Source of the DNA: Coniochaeta sp. PMI_546
Lineage: Eukaryota; Ascomycota; Sordariomycetes; Coniochaetales; Coniochaetaceae
DNA length: 64,000 nucleotides
Direction of reading: 5' to 3'
NCBI GenBank assembly: GCA_021432605.1
Contig: MU271150.1
Location: 1,860,001 to 1,924,000, forward strand
Shown here: piece by piece, positions 55,454 to 64,000 of the stretch
Position numbering within the stretch: the stretch's first letter is position 1
Layout of the letters: each line of letters begins with the position of its first letter
The notes under the pieces: generated by a model
Told to the model about the DNA's origin: nothing
The model's input: the letters and a program-made list of their open reading frames with translations, nothing else
Databases searched by the model: none
Program-made: the position numbers and the translations under genes

Positions 55454-57714
55454 TCATCGCTGGTAACGAACGTCCAACTCCTTCGCCATGCAAGAACAGC
55501 TTGGTTTCCATCCAATGCGTACCTGCCCTACCTTGATAAGCAAATCCAGAGTCTCAGCGTAGAGTGTGTCTGCACTAACTGTGCTCCTGACATGGACATT
55601 GCTCTCGATAGCAGCAACCCAGGCCTGCCACCTCGGCTCTGGCACCGACGGCGCCCAACCCCTGGTCGGCTGCAGCATCCTCGACATTCTCAAGAGGAAC
55701 GGTGCCAAGTGTATGTCGACGAGACACATCTGGTCACCGAGAAAGTACGGCCCTGTCTTGTCAGCCGCCTGCACAAGAGACGTGACGTCCCTTTGCAGCT
55801 GCTCTATCGCCGCATTCTGCGCGGCTTCTTCGTTGGCGGCCAGCAGCGCATAAAATGCCGGCACCATCTCGCTGTTGATGAAGGCAATCCATGTACGGCA
55901 GTCCGCTTTGTGCTGTGGGTTGCTCGGATGTAGTCGGATGTTGGAGTCTAATTCTTCGAGCTTTCAACACACTATATTAGCGATCACCCTCCCCCGGCAG
56001 ACAAGCTGGTGGCTTACATATTCCAGAATAGAAGCAGTCTCACTGCATTGCCATCCCGCAAGCGCAATAGTTGGAACAGTCCCTGTCGGGCTAACTCCCA
56101 GCATATGCGTTGGCTCCTGTGCCCTGAACGGGTCCGTCTCGCAATACTGATACGCCAGGCCCTTTGCTTCCAAGCCGATCCACACCTGTTGAGAAAAGGG
56201 GCTACACTCAATCGGTCAGTGATTTTACCACCTCTCAACCGTGGCTTGTGGTTTCCACTTTACCAATAGCAAGAAGCATACAGCTTCAAATCAGCCTCTC
56301 GGCTCCTCTTCCTCACCGTCACGGCCGCCAGTCCCGTGGCCTGGTGCCCGGCTGGTCTAGCCACAGCGGTAGCCTTCCTGACCTCCTTCTCCTGTGCAGC
56401 AACCCACCTCAGCACACTGTTCTTCTTGATATCGTCACTCTTTTCCAGGGTATGTCTGTGGCTTGCCGGCCTCGCGCTCCCGATCGCGCCATCGACAGCT
56501 TTCCGCTCTACGGGCCCGAAGCCGCATACTCGCTGGATAGTCCAGACCTTACCTCCGTCCTCTTGAGCGTCCCTGAAGACAGAAAGCACCTCCTCAGGCA
56601 GGTCTTTGGTCGCGCCCCCGGTGGTGGATGGAGGAGGAGCAGTATACTCCACGATCTTGATCTTGACGTCACACAAGCCCAGCCCGCGGCCCTGCCGCTT
56701 CCGCTTCTTCTTGTTGGGATCTGTGCTCTTGGGCGTCCCCGGCGGACGGCCTTTGAGCCTGCAGTCCCAGTAGTATGACACAAACGGCTTGCGCTTGTAC
56801 TGCTGCGTTGAGCGGTGCGAGTAGACGTTGTCTATGTGGGGGAAGTAGGTCTCGAACCTGGTCGTGTGAGACGGGGATGGTCTTCTTATCGTCAAGTCGC
56901 CCCCATTCGTGTGAACCTGAGACGAAGGGAGCTGAAGAACAGGACGGTCGACTTACTCTGTGTTGGTCATCACCACCATCTCCTCGAGATCAAAGAGCCT
57001 CTGCCTCCACTCCACTAGGTTTGGCGGGTCGACGACGTAGCTGGGCGCTCTCTTGATTGGCCCTCTCTTGGACTGTGCCTCTATACCGGCGGCGGGGCTT
57101 CCATCGTCGGGCATCACCCCTTGATCCGCCTCCTCACCCTCGTCCTGCCGGACCACTTGGTCAACTGGCTGATCGTACCGAACCTGGTCAAGTGACGGTG
57201 CTGTAGGCACATCACCACCCGCATCTTTGGGCCTGAGCTGCGGCGAGGAATGTGATTCCGTAGCAGGGGGAGCACCGAAGTCGGAGCCAGTGTCACCGTA
57301 GGTCATTGTGAGGCCACTTAGACTGGGATGGCGGAAAGAGAAAAAAGTATGTGGTGAAGACGGAGAAGACGAAAGGTGGTGCAGGTTATGGTACCGGTTC
57401 ACGTGGGGAGAAGCATGGAGACTGTGCGTGTGGCCTTGCCCGTAATCGTGTATATTGTGGTAGCCATCATGGTGGGACAACGGAGCTATACCGTTGGCCG
57501 GCACATGCTCGGCGGAGAAGGCATCAGCCCGGAACTGGACTTGACCATATTGTAGATGCTGCTGCTGATGCTGCTGCTGCTGCTCATCGTTGATAAGGGG
57601 GATATGGTCACCGTGATGGAAGTGCTGCTGTGCATGTGCATCAATACTCGGCGTATGGTGCAGCTGCTGTGCGTTGCCATGTAGTGGTGCAACTCGGAAC
57701 CCATACGGGTCCAT
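55454..57714 (-). CDS. His/Gln-rich, AT-hook-like protein fused to an omega-type glutathione transferase (680 aa)
   Basis: Four exons: 57714-56957, 56857-56264, 56201-56018, 55960-55454. Residues about 12-120 are His/Gln/Ser-rich. At about 285 an AT-hook-like motif (KGRPPGTPK) sits in a basic block with NKKKRKR, next to YSHRSTQQYKRKPFV. From about 445 a GST begins (LKLYASCYCPFSQQVWIGLE); Cys451 of the CPF motif is the omega-class catalytic position. The C-terminal all-alpha domain runs from LEELDSNIRL to about 645. The exon 3-4 acceptor is AAG, the least certain join. The last 20 residues or so may be intron read-through, so the 3' end is provisional. The joining of exons 2 and 3 is supported by phase (2) and by restoring a continuous GST N-terminus. 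Omega GSTs act as thioltransferases or dehydroascorbate reductases. Confidence 0.72.
57558..57584 (+). repeat. GCT/CAG trinucleotide repeat in coding DNA
   Basis: Nine codons of GCT with one GAT interruption (read as CAG on the coding strand) encode the Gln run of the GST-fusion N-terminus. Such tracts change length easily between strains. Confidence 0.8.
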
Positions 57715-58411
57715 CGGGGCATGTGCTCGCGGGCCTCTACTCTTCACCTCCTGCTGGGGCAGGTTTTTTTCTCTTCAGCTCGCTGCCTTTACGCCCTGTT
57801 GCCCGACTTTGCGGTGAGAGAGTGGTCATGCGGGATAACCTGGCTGACAGGAGCCGACGACCGCACAGGGCGGCGGCAGATGTTGGCGGGGGGTCCAGCT
57901 GACTCCTGGCCAATCACCATGCTCATCGGCAGCTCTCGGTGAAGAGCTTGGAATATACACCTACCTGGAGGATGACGCAGGTTAGCGTAGTACAGTTGGA
58001 GAGTCGACGCCAAAGAGCAACGAACATACGACTAAGATGATCACACGACGAGACGGCCAGACGACTTAGACCATGGTAAGATTACCTACTGGGCGCGAAC
58101 GTCTGTCTACCCTTCACATACAACAGTACCCAAGTCATGCGCTAACATGCGGAATCCTACCGCAGGTGTACTGCATGTGCATCATCTCGTCTCTGTTGTC
58201 TCCCAAAAGTGCACTTCTAATCTGTACCAAGTCCGTTGCGCCACGCAAATACAGCATGTAGCCCGTGCAGTGACCACATAACTATGCATGCCAACACGAT
58301 GAGACATATGCAAGAAGCACGCCGCGGATGCTCCATCCCGCGCCCGTACCAGAGTTTCACACCATGGGCTGTATCCAATATGTACGACCCGTCTTTTCTC
58401 TGCGTCATTCT
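57715..58411. other. Intergenic region
   Basis: Promoter side of the GST-fusion gene (minus) and 3' side of RIC1. An upstream exon of the fusion cannot be excluded. No gene seen. Confidence 0.5.
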
Positions 58412-61400
58412 TTAGCTCTCTGACCGCGTCGCCGAAGAGACACTCCCCGCATCACTAGCACTCATGGACGCAGAGTCTCCATCCGAGTCACTCCCACGTC
58501 CTCTCTCCGACCCCGGACCGAGCGTGCTGCTCGCCGCCGACCCATTGACGCTCCCACCCGCACTCCCCCCTCCTGCACCTCCACTCCTCCTGCTCGGGAC
58601 CTCCAACAGGCCGTTCTGTATCCCCAACCCCACCCCACCCGGGCTCCCACTCTTGCCCCCAACCCCGGAGGAGACACCAACCATGTCGAGCGCCTCTCGC
58701 AGGGTGTCGCCCGTCTCGTCCAGCGCAGCGAGGAACCTAGCTAGCTCCTTGCAGAGCTCCCAATCACCCTCCCGCATCGCCCTGCCCAGGAGCCTGACGC
58801 TCTGCTCGCTTGCCGTCGCCATCTCGTCAAAGGTGTGCAGTATCAGCAGATAACCCCCCGCCGTCTTCAGACTGCCCCTCTGGAGGCTCTCCTCGAACAG
58901 CTCCTGCGGTGGGGGGAGATATGCGAACAGCGTCCGCCAAGACCGCACCTCGGTCTTCCTGGTGCATTGCACCACGATGTCGAGGTACTGTTTGAACGAC
59001 GATAGGAGCGATAGCACCCGCGGCAGCACTGCCTCTTCCGGACTGGGCGCCGGGTCCGCGTCGACTTCTTCGTCCAGGACGTGGTGTAATAGGATCTCGA
59101 GTGCGTGCGCAAAGTACTCGAGGTTCTGGTACGTCTGTGCAAGTCGTAGGGCCTCGAGTGCTTTGTTGTCCGTGAGGTAGTGCCGGAGGATTTCCGGAAG
59201 GAAGAGATGCGTCTACAAGTAATTGTTAGCGATATTCTTGCCCTTTTCCCTCATACTTCCCCCCCAAAGACAAGCCAACTTACCCGTATCGAGAACCGAA
59301 AGAAGGAAAAGTTGATATCCCTCCTCTGCACCAGATCAGTCTCCACGCCCAACACCGTCGCTTTGCTCAGCAGCGTCGAGAGCGGATAGAAGTCGACAGG
59401 TATCGACACCGTCCTCGGCAGCTCCCGCGCGTCGCTCTCCCCCGAAACCGCCTTCAGCACAGCCTCCATATCCGTCCAGACCTTCAGCTCGCCCCCGTCG
59501 AATATCCACAGCGAGTTCCTCAACCCGTCATCCTCCCCCTTACCACCACCGCCGCCGTGTCTCGTAAAAGGCTGGTCCCGCATGCTGGTGTAGTACTCCA
59601 CATTCTGCGCCACCACCCTCATGTCGTACTTCAGCTGGCCCTCCTCGTTCACGCTAGGCCTGAGCAGCACCAGCTTCCCGTCCACCAGGAACAGCACCGA
59701 GGCCACCGCCACGTCCTGGCTGGGATCGCCGTCCAGCAGCTGGCTCTCCGGCAGCACCCAGCTCAACCCCCTGACCCGGGCCGGACTCCTCACGATGCCG
59801 TGAAACGCAATCTGCCCGACCTGCACCAGCCTCACCCCGCCGCCGCCGCCGCCGCCGCCCGACCCCGGCGCGAAGACGAAGTGGTACAGCAGGTTGTCGT
59901 ACGTGTACACCAGCAGCGAGTCCTCGCCCGAAGGCGTGACCAGCACCACCGGCGCCGGCATGGGCTGCGCGTGCAGCGCCGAGCCGAGGTCCAGCTGGCC
60001 CTCGCGCGAGTACAGCCGGATCTCGTGGCTCCGGTTGGCCTCCACGGCCGCGACCAGGATGTTCTGGTACCAGCACATGCCGCCGCGGACCACGAACTCG
60101 TTCTCGGCCGCCTCGCTGCCGAAGGTCCTCCACCGCCCGCTGCTGATGCTGTAGTGCGCCAGGCCGCGGCGGCCGGCGACGGCCACGTACCGCCCGTCCG
60201 GGGAGATGACGGCGCAGCGGATGGGCCACTGGTTGAGCAGGTAGGTGGCCGGGATGCGCGCCGTGTGCCAGAGGAAGGGCTCGGCCGATATCGAGGTGAG
60301 GTCGGGCAGGTCGTAGCCGCGGTAGATCATCACGCTGGACGTGGTCTGGAGCACCGTCCGGAACAGGTTGGCGGCGCTGTAGCACCCCGTGACGGCGCTG
60401 CGGGCCATCTCGAGCAGCCAGACGGCCTCGTGCGACCTGCTGGCGAGGAGCAGCTCGCTCGCCCCGCCTATCCAGGCCGCGTCCAGGACGCCCGACAGCC
60501 ATTCCTCCCCGTTGGACGAGGCGATGGCGCCGTCGGCGCCGAAGCTGGCGGTGAGGGGCTTCCCGTAGACGCTCCAGGTGGCCCAGCCGCGCTCGTAGCC
60601 GGCGAAGAGGCAGTAGCCGTCCGGCGAGTAGCTCAGGGTCGATATCTGGCCCGAGACGGACGTGGAGACGGAGGGCCTGTGCACGTGCGAGGGCGGGATG
60701 TTGCCCGAGTAGTCCCTGGCGGAGTAGACGTGTATGCTCCCGTCGGCGCACCCGACGGCGACGAGCGAGAACCGCGCGTTGATGACGCTGCGCACGGCGT
60801 GCTCGGTGGGGCTCGCGGGGACGTGGAAGCAGTAGCCCTTGTACAGCTTCTTCGGGTCCGACTCGGTCCCGGGCGCGACGCGCTGGACGGCATAGGCCCT
60901 TCCGTCGCTGGTGATCCAGGTCGAGAGGTTCATGGGCCGGTCGTGGGTCATCTCCTTGATGGTGACCTTCTTCTCCAGCCATCCCATCCGCGACAGTATC
61001 TCGGTGCTCGTCTGGCTGCCGGACGTGTCGGGCGTCCAGCGGATGCACTGCACGGCAGCGGGCTTCCGCGTGGCGACGACCAGCTCGTCGTCTAGCGCCA
61101 GCGCGCTCTCGATGCCGGCGTCGACCTTGATCACCATCCTGAAGCGCACGCTGACGTCCCGTACCCCTGGTCCTTCACCCGGCCCCCATAGTATCTGGTC
61201 CGGGGCGGCATGTCCGGGACCGCCAACGTGGCTTTGCCGCCGCCGTTGGACGTTGGTGTGGCTCAGGAAATGAGGTTTGTAGACTCGCGAGTCGGCGTCT
61301 GTTGCGAGAGAGTATGTTATTAGGTAGCCGAGGCTGGTGTGGACGACGAAGATGGCCGAGTCGGGGCGGAGCAGGAGGTCGACGTTTGTGCCGTAAGATT

Positions 61401-61927
61401 CTAGTGAGTTTCTGGAGCGGACGACTACGGCGAGGACGACAGTAGGCTTGAGATTGTCAGTTTGTGATGTGAATGTAGAGGAGTAAGAGTTTGTGTAATC
61501 AATGGCACGGTACCTTTGTCTGCCAAATGGTCATGGAAGTCGCCGTGATGACGGCGAATAGGTGTCCAGGACGAGCGACACGTAGTGCTAGAACCGGCTC
61601 GTGGAGTGGCATACTGACGGCAGGGGACCCATGTGTCGTATCAGCAGAGCTCCCGCCATCTGTGATGTAGTCGTGCTCGACCGGCCGGAGCCCAGGGGTC
61701 ACCGGCGTCATGGGAGTGGGCGGAAGCGCCAAGGCATCTTGGCTGGAGCTGGAGTCGACGGCGAGCAGCGACGAAGGCTCCCTCGAGGTAGAGGGTGTAG
61801 GAGGTGGGAGTCCATCGTGGGAGATGTGCACGTCAACGTTGGGCGACGGAGCGGCGGCAGAGGAAGAAGACGAGGCGGACGCCGATGAGGTGGCATAGAT
61901 TCGCGGAGTTCCGACTGGCCAGTACAT
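58412..61927 (-). CDS. RIC1: Ric1, Ypt6/Rab6 guanine-nucleotide exchange subunit (1125 aa)
   Basis: Three exons: 61927-61514, 61446-59284, 59212-58412, all phase 0. The N-terminus starts MYWPVGTPRIY, followed by a low-complexity Ser/Pro stretch and LRVARPGHLFAVITATSMTI. The long second exon contains beta-propeller repeats (HVYSARDYSG, LSYSPDGYCLFAGYERGW, CAVISPDGRYVAVAGRRG) and a run of eight glycines. The third exon carries the RIC1 domain, starting THLFLPEILRHYLTDNKALE, and a Ser/Gly-rich tail. Ric1 with Rgp1 activates Ypt6 for retrograde traffic to the Golgi. Length is close to the usual 1000 to 1200 residues. The first acceptor is AAG, with an ACTGAC branch site 10 nt before it. Divergent from THOC3. 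Confidence 0.93.
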
Positions 61928-62578
61928 TGTTGGCTCCGTTCAGCCAGCACCCATTCAAGGGGGCATTAGTCGCATTTGCGGAGGAGGAAAACGCTCAGAT
62001 CTCAGGTTCTAGGAGCCAGCATACTTCATAACAGCATTGAGTCCGAGCAGCTTGAGGTTGAGAGGATAGATGTTGAAGCAAGAAGGGAGCTATGGACGTC
62101 AACGGGTGTCTGGAGGTGCTGTTGCGTGCTGTCATGCAGTGCTCTCAGCCTCCGTTCCCAGTGGATCGGGTCCCTACAGTTACCTAGCACAGTAGCGCGG
62201 TCGGCAAGCAAAGTGGGGCTATTCAAGCTTCCTGGACGCCGCCAGGATGGTTTGTTGTGGCTTCAGGAGGAAAGGTGCCCTGCCGGCCATTATCATTTCC
62301 ATCTTTTCTCATCGTCAGCTTCAATCATCTTTCTTGGTTACTGTTTTTTGGGAGCCGACCTTCAGTGGCTGCTAAGAGCGAGAAGCAGTTTCATTCGGCT
62401 GATTTAATTAGCTAGCTTTGTCTCCGGACGACTGCTGTTCCTGTGACTCCAAGAGCCTCATCTCACTCTCCCGTGATTTCTCATAGGTACCTTACTTGCG
62501 CAGTCTCGTCCCCGGAACTATTCCTGCCTCTCGCATACTCTTCTCCTTCTATATATATTTCACAAAGACCTCGGGGGC
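61928..62578. promoter_or_regulatory. Divergent promoter of RIC1 and THOC3
   Basis: 651 bp between the two start codons. A TATATATATTT tract (62550-62560) lies just upstream of the THOC3 ATG, too close for a TATA box of that gene, so it is more likely in the leader. CT-rich stretches near 62440-62550 fit a THOC3 transcription start. Confidence 0.5.
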
Positions 62579-63923
62579 ATGGCTCCTCTGCTTCGCCCTC
62601 GAGCGAGCCTGCAGAAGGACAAGTTCGCTGCATACTTCGCACCCCTCAAAAGCCAGTTCTACAGCGATCCAGCCTCGTCGGGAAGGGGATCTAGTTCATC
62701 CGTGATACGGTCCATAGCCTGGAATCCCTTGGGTAACCTGGTAGCCACCGGGTCTTCGGACAAGACCCTCCGCGTCTGTCAGTGCCCCTCCGTTGTATTC
62801 CTCTGTTGTGATGGCGGACTGACCAACGCAGGGAACCCCGAGAAGCCTACTGTTCGTTTCTCAACCGAGCTCAAGGGTCACGCTGCTGCTATCCAGAAGG
62901 TGGCCTTCAACCCGGTGAAGGACGCTGAACTGGCTAGTGTTAGCGACGATGGAGTAGTCAAGTTCTGGGACGTCAGGACCAAGAACTGCATCAACGAGGT
63001 CAAGGGCCTTGGTGATGCTTTCACCCTGGTCTGGGCCCCGGATGGGGAATCACTGATCGTTGGAAACAAGGTGAGTGTTGCTCAAATGTCGTGTTACTGC
63101 AGGTACAGCAACTCAATTTCTTCTCCCCCAGAGTGACAAACTTTTCATCCTGTCACCTACGCAATCGACACCATTATCATCCCACCAGCAGTCTGTCCAG
63201 ACAAACCAAATCGCATTTTGCTGGAGCGGAAAGAAAATATTCGTTACTACGGGCGAGGGACAGACAAGAATACTGTCTTATCCCGACCTTGAGCCAGTCC
63301 TGCGCTTCGACTACGCAACCGAGTTGGACGACGGGAAGGGCAAGGAGTTCAGGCTCACCGGACACACGTCGTCCTGTGTGACGGCGGAACTTCAACCCAC
63401 CGGCCGCTTTCTTGCAACTGGCGGCACAGACTCCATCATCGCTCTGTGGGACACAAACGACTGGATATGCCGAAGGACGCTGTCGAAGATGAGCGGCCCA
63501 GTACGGAGTATTAGTGAGTGCCATCATTTCCAAACCTTTATCAGCTGTGTATTTGATCACACTGACCGAATAACGCCAGGTTTCACGTTTGATGGGAGTT
63601 TTATCGCGGGTGGGAGTGATGAAGGTACGTTGGCCGTGTTCTACGCAAACTCACTATCTGCGCACGTTCTCGTCATGAACCACGTACTGTTTGCTCTAGT
63701 GGCCGGGAGAGATGCGTCTTTTATTAAGTTGGGAAACGCTGACCTGTCTACAGAAGCCGGCGTTCACGTTTGGCATACGGAAACCGGCGAGCACATGTAC
63801 ACGTTCAAATCGGCCGGCCCTTCCCCTGTGGTCTCCTGGGCGCCTACGAGATATTGTCTGGCCTTCAGCGACAACAGCGTCGGGGCCCTACGCATTGCGG
63901 GCGTCGATCCCGAACGGAAATGA
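62579..63923 (+). CDS. TEX1: THO complex subunit 3 (Tex1/THOC3), WD40 protein (344 aa)
   Basis: Five exons: 62579-62777, 62832-63070, 63132-63513, 63580-63624, 63754-63923. Donor 1 is GTCAGT; joining restores LRVWNPEKPTV across the split Trp codon. At least five WD40 units can be followed (SIAWNPLGNLVATGSSDKTL; KVAFNPVKDAELASVSDDGV; LVWAPDGESLIVG; ELQPTGRFLATGGTDSIIA; FTFDGSFIAGGSDE; VSWAPTRYCLAFSDN). Length and order match THOC3/Tex1, a component of TREX that couples transcription to mRNA export. Exon 4 is only 45 nt. The gene fits wholly in the window; its stop is at 63921-63923. It is divergent from RIC1. Confidence 0.9.
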
Positions 63924-64000
63924 ACGGCGACGTGTAATGGAGCATAGTGCCTGCCAAATGTACAGCATATTTGCGTCCGCGAGAGTCTACCAGCAAGAGT

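Noticed and set aside
56260-56895. Separate gene for the 211-codon frame ending ...LYASCYW
   Set aside because: Its stop lies inside a clear intron; splicing restores a continuous GST N-terminus and catalytic Cys, so it is an exon of the fusion.
59557-61095. 512-codon plus-strand frame and a 464-codon minus-strand frame over the RIC1 exon
   Set aside because: Shadows of the GC-rich RIC1 coding frame, with Arg/Pro/Ala/Gly-heavy composition and no domain.
1-64000. CRISPR array or bacterial operon
   Set aside because: No regularly spaced repeats; intron-rich eukaryotic genes throughout.

Overview
The window looks like nuclear DNA of a filamentous ascomycete (Pezizomycotina, most likely a Sordariomycete). 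Genes are spaced 0.3 to 3 kb apart on both strands. Introns are short (about 50 to 100 nt) with GTAAGT-type donors, CTRAC/CTAAT branch sites and YAG acceptors. There is an intron-bearing tRNA-Pro, and the protein set is typically fungal (CK2 beta, Sec20, mL53, Ric1, THO/Tex1, BAR-PH-ArfGAP, Munc13-like, CLIP-170). I see no bacterial operons, CRISPR array, rRNA or intact transposon. The exact species cannot be told from the sequence alone.

Layout. 1-3.4 kb: a tiny cysteine-rich CYSTM-like gene and long non-coding flanks. 3.4-7.4 kb: a 1004-residue single-pass glycoprotein and a small conserved basic protein. 7.4-10.5 kb: no supported gene, ending in a pyrimidine-rich leader. 10.5-15.8 kb: a CLIP-170-type microtubule tip protein, then a PWI/RS splicing factor (SRm160-like). 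17-22.3 kb: a giant 1788-residue acidic protein with four degenerate repeats of about 120 residues. 22.7-26.6 kb: SEC20, mitochondrial ribosomal protein mL53 and inorganic pyrophosphatase, the last with an open in-frame presequence-like extension. 27.5-31.7 kb: a Munc13-like MHD/C2 protein. 34-37.7 kb: a BAR-PH-ArfGAP protein.

38.8-53 kb is the accessory part: a tandem pair of a small gene family, the tRNA-Pro, a frameshifted APH-like kinase pseudogene, a 3 kb gene-free stretch, a small conserved protein, a putative O-fucosyltransferase-like protein, an intact APH-like kinase, a small Cys-rich protein and a decayed NACHT (STAND) NTPase relic. 53.4-64 kb is conserved again: CK2 regulatory subunit, a five-part gene joining a His/Gln-rich and AT-hook-like N-terminus to a glutathione transferase, RIC1, and the THO subunit TEX1/THOC3, the last two divergently transcribed.

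Several genes share a theme of membrane traffic (Sec20, Ric1, Munc13-like, BAR-PH-ArfGAP, CLIP-170) or mRNA processing (PWI/RS protein, THOC3), but they are independent monocistronic genes, not an operon. The most noteworthy items are the GST fusion, whose catalytic cysteine codon is built by splicing and whose plan recalls Ure2; the pyrophosphatase with a presequence-like extension; the tandem gene pair with a poly-C intron; and a recurrent GTAC/TACCTTAGGTA motif confined to intergenic DNA.
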